The notes under the pieces: generated by a model
Seen by the model: the letters and a program-made list of their open reading frames with translations, nothing else
Database searches by the model: none
What the model was told of the DNA's origin: nothing
NCBI GenBank assembly: GCA_051294375.1
Contig: CM119266.1
Span: 8,642,606-8,706,605 of the forward strand
Direction: 5' to 3'
Source: Paraspadella gotoi
Lineage: Eukaryota > Chaetognatha
DNA: 64,000 nucleotides
Shown: positions 11,901-22,246 of the stretch, piece by piece
How positions within the stretch are numbered: position 1 is the stretch's first letter
Layout of the letters: each line of letters opens with the position of its first letter
Position numbers and translations under genes: made by a program

Positions 11901-12840
11901 CCTTGGAGCCTCTCTTCTTGCAGTCGGAGCAGCCCTTCATGGCACCGAAGGCCATCATGTCGGAGACGGCGTCGAGAACGTCGCTCTCGCCGGTGGCCGG
12001 GAATTGCCCGTTGTATTCGAGGAGTTCCTTGAGGGCAGGGATGCTGGCCTCTTTAGCCAAAGAGTCGCGAATTTTCCAAATCAATTTGGACTGTTTTTCC
12101 ATCGCTTTGGCCAACTCCGCCTCTTCCGTCTTCACCTCAGTCTTGACCTTTTTGGCGCTCGGCCCCGCGGCTCCGTCACCATCTTCCGTCTTCCTCTTGT
12201 CGGCCGATTTGGCCGACGACCCCTTGCCCAGTTTGGCGAGGATCTCTTCCCTGTCCTTCTCCCTCAAGTCCAGGAATCCTGTCATAATAGTTGGAGACTT
12301 GTCCGCCCCGAACCCAAGCTCTTCCCTGTTGGCCACGAAGCAGTCAACGTGGTTCCAGTTCATGTAGGGTCCGTACATGGCGGCGCGCGGATCCTCGTAG
12401 TTCATTCGACCCAAGCGAATCTCGTTCTTGCCGATCTTGGCGCTGCATCCCTTGCAGGTGGAGGCACCGCTCTTGGCGTACTCGGCGCCGAAATCGCTCT
12501 TCCCGGCGCCGCCCTTCTTGGCAGCACCCTTCTTGCCCCCTTTGCCCTTCTTTGGTTCGGGCACGTCGCCGGACGCGATCTTGGCGATCTGCTCTTTGAC
12601 CTTCTGCTGATCATCCCAACGCAAGTTGTCGAGGCCGTCGACGTCGGCGGCGTCGCTCGGTCGCGCTCGATCCCAGAAACAGTCGAAGTGGAACCAATTG
12701 GGCGTCTTTCCGTCGAATTGGAAACTCTGCACCATGACGGCCATGCGGAGGACGTCCTTCTCGATCTTCTCCTTGCATTTCTTGCAGGCGGCGCGGCCGC
12801 TCTTGGAATACTCCGCCTTGAAGGGAAGATCGTCGGACAT
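8968..12840 (-). CDS. PARP1: Poly(ADP-ribose) polymerase 1
   Basis: Four exons, all split in phase 0: 11770-12840, 10382-11551, 9751-10119, 8968-9492 (stop 8968-8970); 1044 residues against 1014 in human. Domain order is the full PARP1 set. Zinc finger 1 has CKKC...HFDC and zinc finger 2 has CKGC...HVDC. The PADR1/zinc finger 3 region has CSDC...C...C. A Lys/Glu-rich linker leads to BRCT ([15 protein letters not shown]), WGR ([11 protein letters not shown]), the helical regulatory domain and the ADP-ribosyltransferase fold. The catalytic H-Y-E triad is present: His in [16 protein letters not shown], Tyr in [17 protein letters not shown], Glu in [10 protein letters not shown]. The protein senses DNA breaks and attaches ADP-ribose chains from NAD+. 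Start is the first Met of the finger-1 exon ([19 protein letters not shown]). No frameshift or missing catalytic residue. Confidence 0.97.
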
Positions 12841-13345
12841 ATTTCGGCAGGTTTTGTTTAGGGTTTTGGTTCGTCCGAACGACGCGAATCGTTAGGGGGG
12901 GAGGGGAGTTTGTTTAGTTTTTCTATTAAAGGTCGTCTAAAAATACATGGAAATATAACACTTGGTAAGATACGGTTGGCTTTTTACGTGAAAAAAACAA
13001 AACATTCATTTCAACTAAAGGAATCAATCACCGTTTAAAAAATGTCTGCTCCCTCTGATTCTGAACTTTGAAATTTCACAGGAAAATTAAAAAAAAAAAA
13101 AAAAGAATTTGAGATAAACGGCGAGTCACGGAGAATATCGCTGATAAACAATATAATAAGAAACCGTCAACAATCGAATCAACTCATTATTACTAAATTC
13201 AAAGGAGCGTAAACTACTATCGAAATACGATTAAAATGGACACTTGGACAGTCAATAAACAATCCAAGCGGACAGGTCAGTAGAGTTTAACAGGACATTC
13301 GACGAAGACTGGCAGTCTTTGAAGAAACAGCTCGGTCATTGAAGA

Positions 13346-13618
13346 ATGTCGAGTCGGTCGTCAAACTCGTCAAAACCGGACCCGAGGGTGGAGCCACTGA
13401 AATCGGCGATAAGACGCAGCTTGACACTTAAACCGAGCCGCGAGTTCGATAAATACTACGAGGATTATCTACAAATTGCAAGAATTACATCTAATCAAAA
13501 CAAAAACATTGTAAAAACAAACAAAACAACAAAAAACAACAGTTTGAACGACCACAGTTCCCCTTGCTGTAATTCGGCCCGTCATTTGTTCAAAGCCACG
13601 TTTTTCTCCACGAATTAA
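13346..13618 (+). CDS. Small hypothetical open frame
   Basis: A 90-codon frame starting MSSRSSNSSKPDPRVEP. The first about 45 residues have balanced, exon-like composition (RSLTLKPSREFDKYYEDYL); the rest turns Asn/Lys-rich as the DNA becomes AT-rich, suggesting a short coding or ancestral exon at most. No domain is recognised and no splice partner was found. It could be chance. Confidence 0.2.
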   Translation: MSSRSSNSSKPDPRVEPLKSAIRRSLTLKPSREFDKYYEDYLQIARITSNQNKNIVKTNKTTKNNSLNDHSSPCCNSARHLFKATFFSTN

Positions 13619-14330
13619 CCAATCAGAAGACATAATTTTCGGAAGTTAACTATGCGATTCTTAACTAAACAGTGATTGGTTTACCGTGCTCATGGCTTTT
13701 CGACTACGAGACCAATCAGCGTTTTAATTTTAAACGTTAACGACGCGAATTTAAGAGGAAGAGAGCAGCCAGATTTGATTCGTTGAATCCGATGTCATAT
13801 GGTTCGATGGGTGCAATGGCAAAGTACCATCTTATGACGTTATTGCTTGTTGTACTAATAAGATTAACGAATTTCGATTGGCTTCTGGTTTGTGTCGTAA
13901 CCTTAGTTCGCCAACCCACGTCGATCTTTTCCCAGAACACTAGTTTAGCCACGTTATTGATCGTTATTTTCCGTTGCTAAAACGACGAGATATAAATCCA
14001 ACCTTTTCAGCATTATTTCCTTTTAATTTAACATATTTAATTCGGGGATTCTTTGACACGCGGTCCTAGTGTTTTAGAACCTGAATCAACGAATGAAAAA
14101 ATAACATTAAATTAAACAAAATTGCGGCTCTAGGGAACCGAAATCCGCTGCGCTTGCTTTAATTTACGTTTGGAACAAAATATTAAAAACCTTTGAACAT
14201 CAGGTAAATATTTGTAATATTGATTTTAAAATCATTAAGGTTTTTTAAGCATTTGTAGAGTATAATGACTATAAGGAGTACTGGATATTGTGGATAATTT
14301 AGGCTAAGCAACGATGCGATCGCCTCATTT

Positions 14331-14480
14331 ACTTAAAGTTAAAAGGCCTCCCGCTTCTGACGCTGTTAAACTGTCTCTGACACGCTCTGCCGATAAAGCG
14401 TTAAAACACCGGGATCGAACCCGCAACGAATTGTTGGGTTGGTGCATTGGGCCGCTGAGTAATTTTTCTTTCGCGAAATG
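14331..14480 (-). mobile_element. tRNA-derived SINE-like sequence
   Basis: On the minus strand a perfect B box, GGTTCGATCCC (14411-14421), lies about 40 bases downstream of an A-box-like TTACTCAGCGG. That is tRNA-like spacing for an internal Pol III promoter. The remainder continues as unrelated sequence ending in an AT-rich tail, as in tRNA-derived SINEs. It does not fold as a complete tRNA, so I do not call a functional tRNA gene. Confidence 0.5.
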
Positions 14481-15266
14481 CACCTGATATTGATTTTTTT
14501 TTATTGATTTTTTTCTCGCCACCAAAATGCTAATTACAAAGCTGTGCTTCTTTCCATATATATTAACAACGAATTATGACATTTTTTTAAATATAGCTTA
14601 TCTAATAAATTTTTCAATTACTAATTATTTCATTCTTTCGTCTCTTTGACTTTGCCTATATTCCGTCGTTTCAACGATTAACACGTGAAAGAAACATAAA
14701 GAAAATCGATAGTATCAAATGAAAAAAGGAAAGAGAGAAAGAGAGAGAAATAGAGAGCGAGAAGGCGAAATGAGAGGGAGAACGAATTTCTATTATTTCT
14801 ACCTTTACTCCGACCACCAGTCGTTCCATCTGCCACACTGGGATCACCGATCACCCATACTCCTCAAAACGATAACCAAATTAGCATCAGCGACACAGCG
14901 AATCAAATCTTTTAAGCCGCGTTAAATAATGAAATCAAGGTAAGCTGAGGATGTGAGGTTGGAATCGAGGAATAATGAGCAAGGAAAATGTATTTAAGCT
15001 TATTTGAATTTACTACAAATATAAAGACTGACATTCTTTTTTAAAAGAATTAGGCGTCAAATATAAAACTGCCTCGATTACTTGTATCTATCGTTAAATC
15101 CCCGTAAAAACTTATAATGCAACACATTTGGTAACGGATTGTGCTAACAAAGCGTTGGTGTAATGTAATGTAATGTAATCACAGTTATTAAAACTTGAAG
15201 TATCAACAAATAATAGAGCAAAAGCAGCAGCTTCTCAATGGAGAATCGTTGTAGTTGCTTCAATCT

Positions 15267-18200
15267 TCAAGACCGGTTGCTGTGACTGTTGCTCCGTTTC
15301 AATTGAGCGGGAATCTTCCTCATCTTCTTCTTCCTTTCCTTTTTCCTCTCTTCCTCTTTCCTTCTTCGTCTTTCCTTTTCTCTGGTCGTCTGGCAAAGAA
15401 AGGAGGAGGGATAGTTATTAGGAACAGTTGAGGAGAATATTTTTTTTTCTTTCGGTAAAAATAAAAAGGAAATGATAAAATAAAATAACGCAAAAAAAAA
15501 AAAGAAAAACCATATCCTACTGCTATTCACCCTTAATCTGCTGTTCTTATCCGCCAAGCGCTTGGCTTCTCGTTTATCCATGACGTCGTCGAAGTCGTCA
15601 TCATCGTCGTCGGCAAGCTCGAACTCGCTCTTCCCTTTGCTGACTGTGACGTCCTCGTCGAACATGTCGCCCAACTCCTGTCTTCGCTCCAGCACGTCCA
15701 GGTCGCCCCCGCTGGTGGAGCAATCATCAAATTACCACAAGGAACAAAAACAACAAACTGTAACGACGTAACAAACTGAAGACAACAAAGAACGAAGGAA
15801 AATCAAAACTACTAGCAACTACATCACCCCCTCGGTTGCCTCACCTCCCGAAGCTTTCGGCCCCTCCTTCATCTGACTCTTCGTCCTCTTCCTCCTCGGA
15901 CTCCTCCTCTTCCGGCTCGAAGACGTCGTCCAGATACTCGTCCTCGTTCTCTTCTTCGTCCTCCTTTTCCTTCTCCTCTTCTTCTTCTTCCTCCTTCTCC
16001 TCTTCCTCTTCAAGTTGTTCGTAGTAGTCCATCATTTTGTCGGAGGTGAGGAAGGCGCCAGCCTGTGAGCGTAATGGATCCAATTATCAATCGATCAATC
16101 AATTTAGCAATTAAGGAAAAAATCATCTAACTTTCTCGACGACTCAATATCGAAATGCGAACCTCCACGTCGTTATTGTTGTTGTTGTATTCCCTTCCGA
16201 CGGTCGCCTTTTCCATCTCCATTCTATCCCCGGTTTTTTTGGACATAAATTTGAACCAGAGTCGCATCAAGACTCTGTCTGTCACTTCGCGTCCTGACAA
16301 CAAGTTGGAATAAGATATTCACAGAAAGTGACGAGTTACGGTCAGACAAATAAAACAAATGACTATGTAGTTCTGCAAAAATTAGACTTATTAGTTACTA
16401 CAATGCAGCAAAAAACAACCTAGGATTACCGTGATTGTTATCGACGAGCTTCATGAGAAAGAGACCATCTTTTCGTAAATAAACATCGAGAAAAGTCTGA
16501 ATAAGTTTTGGGTCAAACTTTGCTCCGTTGACCGTTAGCAGGTGGGTGATCATCTTCACTTGTTTCGGCCGCCAGTACATCCTGACCACAAAAAAATATC
16601 AAATTGTTTTTTCTGTATCTGCTTTCACTTTTTTCAGCCTTATTAATTAAAATTGATCAAATATTGTTATTAATTAATTATAAAATTAATTCATTGTTAG
16701 AAGACCTGTAAATCCAACGAATCAGGGATGCCGTATTGGCAAATGCCAAGTATCCCATGAACAGCGTGAGAATGGCGAAGATTTTGTCGTTGTACAAATT
16801 TATTGGCAGAAGGCAGTGGATGGTGTAACGGACAAGGTAACCGTGGATCTGGGGTTGACCCATGATCTCGCACAGTGTGTTGATGGGGAAAGTTTTGGAA
16901 TTGGTCCAAATGGCTGTGGGTGGATGATGTGGTAAGGGGTTATTTTTAATTTAGCCTTGAACGACATTTCTTAACCTTAACTAAGTAATTACCTCTAAAC
17001 ACAAAGTGCGTGACCACATTCCACGCATGGTCAAAGAGATTCGCTCCGTAAAATCGCGTCATGAAATGTAGTTGGACAAAAACGTTTATGACGTAAATGA
17101 TTTTTACCGTTATGTACAATAACGTCAAGAAGTTTCCCTGTTATGAAATTAAGTAGAATTAGTCTAGGGTTATTATTTGGAGTAAAAATTACTTTGAGCT
17201 TGAATTAAAAAATAAGCGACAAAGTATTCTAAAGTAAATTGTCTAAATTAGATTTAACTCTTATATTATTTATTTATTGATGTTTAAGTAACTATATATT
17301 TTTTTATTAAAAATTAGCAACCAATTCACCTTAGTTTTTCCGATGACTCTAAATTTGGAGGCGTCGTGTCTCTTCGCGGTTTTGAGATATGAATCGAATT
17401 GGACGGCGAAGTCTCTAGCGATTCGCCATCGCGCCCGGAATTTGTGTCGTTTTCTGATCAACCGGGCGCCGTTCATGAAAACTGGATGGGAGGTTGGAAG
17501 GATGCAAATAATTGAAAATATGAATTATAAAAAGCTCATGTCGGTGAAATTTGATAAACTTTGCAATCAGGATCGGAGCAGATTTTATTTCATCGTCACT
17601 TTCACGTTGACTTATTTGTGGGATGAAATTCAACATTTTTAAAAATTTTATTTATTTTTCAAATTTAACGTTGTCGCTTAACCGTCATGTCACCGAAGAC
17701 TCTCTCTAATTTTTCGGTCATAAGCCTATAAAATTACTTCCTGAGAACACTCATCAAGATTGAAGAACAACAACCACATCAAATTCTTTCATACCATGCA
17801 CCCCGAACCACACCTTCAACGTCGATTCCACTTTTCTTGTTCATCGACGTCCAGAAAAGATAAGGGAAGTAAAAGAAGGCAGCTTGAATAGGAAGGATGA
17901 GCGAAAGCCACTGGTAGTAGTTGATCTCTTCTTTGTGTCCTTTGGGGTTGACTATATTTGGATCCATGTGGAAACTATCGTGGTCCATTTCCTGGTGAGA
18001 TTTTCGGATAGGCATCAGTTGTTATTCAAATATTATTATTGTACTTAACTGTCTCTGTGCGAGGTGACAATCACGGAGAAAAAAAACGAGAATGTGTCAT
18101 TTAGTTTCATCGTAAATTAAGTTAACTTAATCACAATTTTTATCTTGGAATTAGATTATTAACTTAATTTCACGAAACATTTTTTTGTTGGACTATGTAT

Positions 18201-20861
18201 TAAGTAAATTATCCCTTTTGCACTACATTTGTCATGTGTTTGTACAAATAATTTTTGAATACTTTCAACCAAATCTGAGAAAATATTATATTATAACATT
18301 GTAAATTTTGAAATGTATTTTTCAACAGATATATATATATTAGTTAATAATTATTAGAGAATAATTTTACTGACATAGGAAATTTGCTTCGGGAGTCATT
18401 TTCTCGTAACATCACCAAAGAACTAAAAACTCAAATAATTTCTTTTATCATGCACGATTGTTTAAAAAAAAAACAGTCAAATCCCTAATTTTTACGTCAT
18501 ATACATAACATACTGACCTGTTGGGTTCTCTGAATTAAAAAAAACAAATTAACGCAGGTAAAACAAAAAAATTAAATCCATTATTTCTCATCTTTTTATT
18601 TTGACTTCATCTGGATTCTCTTCTTCCCATTCCCCTATCCTCTTTCCTTTCTCACCCCAAATCCGAATCTGTGAGGGTCGATGAACCCCGTCCTCGAGAT
18701 TTCCTCCATGGGCGACCTCATCATCGGAGTCTCGATGGCGTCGATGCCTCTGATCGGATCGTAGTTGGACGCGTTGACCATTTGATAGGTAGAGGCCGTC
18801 CAACAGTATATGTGAGTGTATCTGTTTTTAAAGAAAGATCCCATTGAGCTCGTGATTTTCTCTTAATTAGTTGATTTCGGTGCCATGCCAAAGTGCCAAA
18901 CGTAATCAGCTGGCTTCGAAAGAGATTTCAAAATGTTTCTTGCGAGTGAAACATCCAAACTTTAAACTAGGGTTACGATAACCGTTAACAGTTAACGGTT
19001 ATTAACGGTATAAAAATATTTTAACCTAACACGTTAATATATTTATTTTAACGGTTAAATTCGGTTAATTTTAAATATGATTTTTTTATTTTTGGTATAA
19101 AATCTTTGATTTTTTAAAAGAAAAATATTTTTTTCTTGTCCTCTCTTATTCTCCTCTCCTTTTCTCACCATATTTTTTCACCTCTCTCTCTCTTTTCCAT
19201 TTTTTCCTATTTTTTTCCTTTGTTATTTTCAACCCTTTTAATCTTTTTTCTATACTAATCTCCTTTTGTACCTTTCTTTTTCTTTCTTTCTTTTCCCCTC
19301 CCTCTTTTCCCCCTTTCTTTTCTCTCCTTTTTTTCTCTCTTTTTTTACCTTTTTCATTTTTTTCTTCCCTTCTAGTGTTTTTTTTCTTACTTATTTTCTC
19401 CCAATTTTTTTTTCGTTTTTCCTTTCAATTAATTTTATGCATTTATATCAAAGAATATAATGAAATATAATATATATGCACATGCAAATAGTTGCATACA
19501 TTTTCTTACAAATTAAATTCTTATTTAAAATAATATATAATTTTTTTAATTTCACTCTTTAAACAAACAAAGAAGCAAATGAAATAAAACCAAAATGAAT
19601 GAAAAAATTATTAAAAAAACTAAATAAAAATAAAAGTAATATAAAAAAATTAATAATAGAAGGAACTAATCTTAAAATGGACATTAAGGCTAACTAAAAC
19701 TATCCTTCAATCATGATATATTTTTTAATAAACTGAAAAAAATATTTAATAATCAATAAATTTTGGATCAATCGATCAATCAAACTTTCAATCAAAAAAT
19801 TATTATTCATAATTTATATTTATGGTTATGGCTTATAAAAAAATAAAAACAGAAAACAAACGTTCAAGAAACTAACAACTAAAAAAAAATGAAGAGATAT
19901 AATGAAATAAAAAGAGATAGAGAGAGAAAGAAAAAAACGAAACATAGAATTAGAATTACATTGTGGTTTTTCTTTCTTTGTTCTTTTTATATATTTTTTA
20001 TTATGCTATGAGGCAAAAAAAGTTTTGTAAGTAAGATTTATCACGATGCATTATCTAATTAGCTAAATTATCATAGGGGATTCAAAATAGTTTTCTCAAA
20101 CCAATTTTTCATTTACTAACTAAAATGTGTACCTATCTATCTGAAATAGAAGATAAAAAAGATTCAGGAGCAAGGGTTAAAGATAAAATATTATTAAATA
20201 CTTTAGTTTGATTTAAATAATAATATTTTAAATTTAAGTTAAATTATATATTGTGTATAGACTTTCGATTTCATTGTGTTTCGAATTTAGAGAGGAAAAC
20301 AATTTATTTGTTTTGTTTCAACGAATTTTTAGGACATTTTTTAGGACATGTTTCAACTCTACAATTAGAGTCTTCATCAGCATTGCAGCATCATTGCAGC
20401 ATTGCTGATGAAGACTCTAATTGTAGACTCAAAACATGGCCGAAAAAATGTCCTAAAAATTCGTTGAAACAAAACAAATAAATTGTTTTCCTCTCTACAA
20501 GTTAAATTATAAAATTAACCGATTTTAACGGTTAACCGTTAAAAATATTAGTTTTAACGGTTAAAGCGAAATTTCTCAAAAATTAACGGTTATCGGAACC
20601 CTACTTTAAACCCAAACCTAGCTCGTCAGATTGTGAATCGGATTGAAAAGGAGCGACTCATGAAATCGACCTGGACTGCGGTCTGGAGAAGGTCTGCGGC
20701 GTGAAGCACTGAATGGGTTCGCCGACGAACTGAGTCACGTCCAGGAGACAAGTGATGATGACCAAGAGCGACGTCGCGTAGAGATGATTGAGGCGGTCGA
20801 CGCCGTCGTCGATGCCCTCGTCGCGCATGTACCACTCGCGGAAGCGGAGGAGGAAAGCCAT
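15267..20861 (-). CDS. Innexin gap-junction channel with long charged C-terminal tail
   Basis: Twelve exons, phase-consistent: 20671-20861, 18656-18821, 18518-18529 (12-nt microexon), 17814-17991, 17330-17481, 16993-17137, 16706-16913, 16430-16581, 16163-16293, 15845-16062, 15531-15711, 15267-15389; 618 residues. Innexin hallmarks: DDGVDRLNHLYATSLLVI entering TM1, then FVGEPIQCF and YCWTASTY (first extracellular loop cysteines). EINYYQWLSLILPIQA is the YYQW signature before TM2. VNVFVQLHFMTRFYG-like TM3 is followed by the second loop CEIMG...VRYTIHCLLPINLYN and TM4. After a cytoplasmic region (about residue 440 on) come a Glu-rich block (EEEEKEEEEEEE) and a Lys/Arg-rich end, making the protein about 200 residues longer than typical innexins. 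It forms gap junctions or hemichannels in the plasma membrane. Intron 1 holds a hAT-like element with a nested foldback insertion. Confidence 0.93.
18518..18529 (-). other. Candidate 12-nt innexin microexon
   Basis: Twelve bases encoding Arg-Thr-Gln-Gln, flanked on the minus strand by TTTAATTCAG and GTCAGTA. The upstream exon ends and the downstream exon begins in phase 0, so including or skipping it leaves the frame intact. It sits in the first extracellular loop, where innexin lengths vary. Confidence 0.5.
18968..20603. mobile_element. Non-autonomous hAT-like DNA transposon in innexin intron 1
   Basis: Terminal inverted repeats start TAGGGTTACGATAACCGTTA at 18968 and end in its near-complement at 20603. 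Both ends are dense in subterminal TTAACGGTTAA motifs. The element is flanked by an exact 8-bp duplication, CTTTAAAC, at 18960-18967 and 20604-20611, the length typical of hAT elements. The interior is AT/pyrimidine-rich with no transposase frame. A foldback element (20249-20498) is inserted inside it, so the element itself was about 1.37 kb. Confidence 0.85.
20249..20498 (-). mobile_element. Foldback element with hammerhead-like core (copy 2, nested in hAT element)
   Basis: Inverted arms about 20288-20382 and 20403-20497 with a short centre containing repeated ATTGCAGCA. The tail side is 20249-20287 (reverse complement resembles CACAATGAAATCGAAAG). An exact 13-bp duplication, AAGTTAAATTATA, flanks it at 20236-20248 and 20499-20511. 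The minus-strand core is intact (CTGATGA at 20374-20380, stem GACTCTA/TAGAGTT, then GAAACATGTC at 20345-20354). The plus-strand core is mutated (AAAACATGGC). Confidence 0.85.
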
Positions 20862-22246
20862 GGCCGTGGGGAGGAGGGGGAAGGGGGAGTGGAAGAAGAG
20901 GGAGAGGGAGGAGGAGCGGGAAAGAGTGGAGCGAGTGAAGAGAGTGAAGGATCGAGGGAAGAAAGGAAATTTAAGAAAAGAAAGACGGAAGAAAAGCTAC
21001 TTAGAAACAAAGCGAACTTTCTTTTGATTTAAATTTGAGTTATTTTTCAGTCGTGTTTTCAATTTTCCTAGTTTTTTTTTTCACATCTTCGTTTATTGCT
21101 TTCTATCTCCATATGCAGTGGACGATTAATAACTACATTAATAAAATACGGATTTGCGGATAAGTGGAAAAATGAAATTTTGAGGGAAAATATTTAATTT
21201 TTTCGACATTTTAAGACGTGATTCAAACATTTCACTTCTTCGTTAACATTAAAAACACAGTTCGAGATGCGCGACAATTCTATAGCGTGTAGAAATGCCG
21301 GAAAGTAATTTTAAATAATTTGTACGAGTCGAATTCTGACGAAATCCGCTGCTGGACAAAAGGCTCGGTTTTTCTCTGACGTCGCGAAACGCGCCGAGTT
21401 TTCGTCGAAAAAAAAATGAAAAGAAGCAAAATCTGAAGAAAAAAAAAATCCTGTTTAACCGCTTTTCTGTTTTGACGGTCTCTCTCTTCCGCCCAAACTT
21501 CTCTCGTCGTCGTCGTCGTCGTTGTCTTCGTCTTTCCATCGCCACAAACTATTTTCTTTTTCCATTCATGAAAGGTTTCTGCCGTGACTATTTTTCGAGG
21601 GTCTTGAGAGATCGTCGTCGTCGTCGTCTTCTGTTTTGATGTTTTTTTTTCTTTCGTCAATTGTGAAGAACGACGACTATGACTATAAAAAGAGGACAAT
21701 GACGATGAAAGCTGGCAACGATGATTCGATGATGACGAAAAATGATGACAGTGACGATATGATGAAGAATGATCACAAAGACACAACGGCGATGAGGATG
21801 ATTCCCTCCCTCGGAATTCGACGTAACTGATTTCAATCAGAAAATCTCGTCACGCGAGTTTTTTTCTTCTCATGTCAGATTTGTCGATGCTTGGTATTTT
21901 CGTATGTAAATCCGGTTGGATTGATTGGTCGATACAATGCGATTGATTGGTTTTAATTGGTATGAACCCATCTTACCTAGTTTACCGTAAGAATAATTCG
22001 TTTAATTCAAGCTCAAAAATATATTTTTAAAGTTTTCGACGTTCAAGTGTTTTCACCGACTGTCGGAGGGATGCGCCCTCCTCTAATGCATTTTAATTCA
22101 CAAACAAAAGATTGTTGATTAAACACCTCATTATTTATTTCGAATAATTTTAAACTACCTTAAAAAAGCTCACTGGTTCCTTCCAGCTTCTGCCTACTAG
22201 GACTCCAAAAAATTAAATAAACTAAATGTTTGTTTTATTCGTTTAA
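20862..22246. other. Intergenic spacer between innexin and serine protease
   Basis: About 1.4 kb. A purine-rich stretch just upstream of the innexin start (about 20865-21000) may be its 5' UTR or promoter. Around 21490-21790 the DNA is a degenerate GAC/GTC triplet repeat that opens spurious frames on both strands. No gene is supported. Confidence 0.5.

Larger units (their letters stand above)
12841..15266. other. Intergenic region between PARP1 and innexin
   Basis: About 2.4 kb, mostly AT-rich. It should contain the PARP1 promoter just right of 12840 and the innexin 3' UTR near 15200. It includes one short open frame (13346-13618) and a tRNA-derived SINE-like block (14331-14480), each listed separately, plus a GA-rich tract near 14720-14780. 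Nothing else is recognised. Confidence 0.5.

Noticed and set aside
11857-12861. 334-codon plus-strand open frame opposite PARP1 exon 1
   Set aside because: It is the antisense of a GC-rich coding exon with intact zinc fingers; its translation is a hydrophobic, domain-free shadow.
14401-14430. Functional tRNA gene
   Set aside because: B box is perfect but no acceptor or anticodon stem pairs properly; treated as tRNA-derived SINE.
21280-21786. 168-codon minus-strand frame rich in Ser/Thr/Lys
   Set aside because: It follows a GAC/GTC triplet repeat and changes character abruptly; no splice sites or domain.
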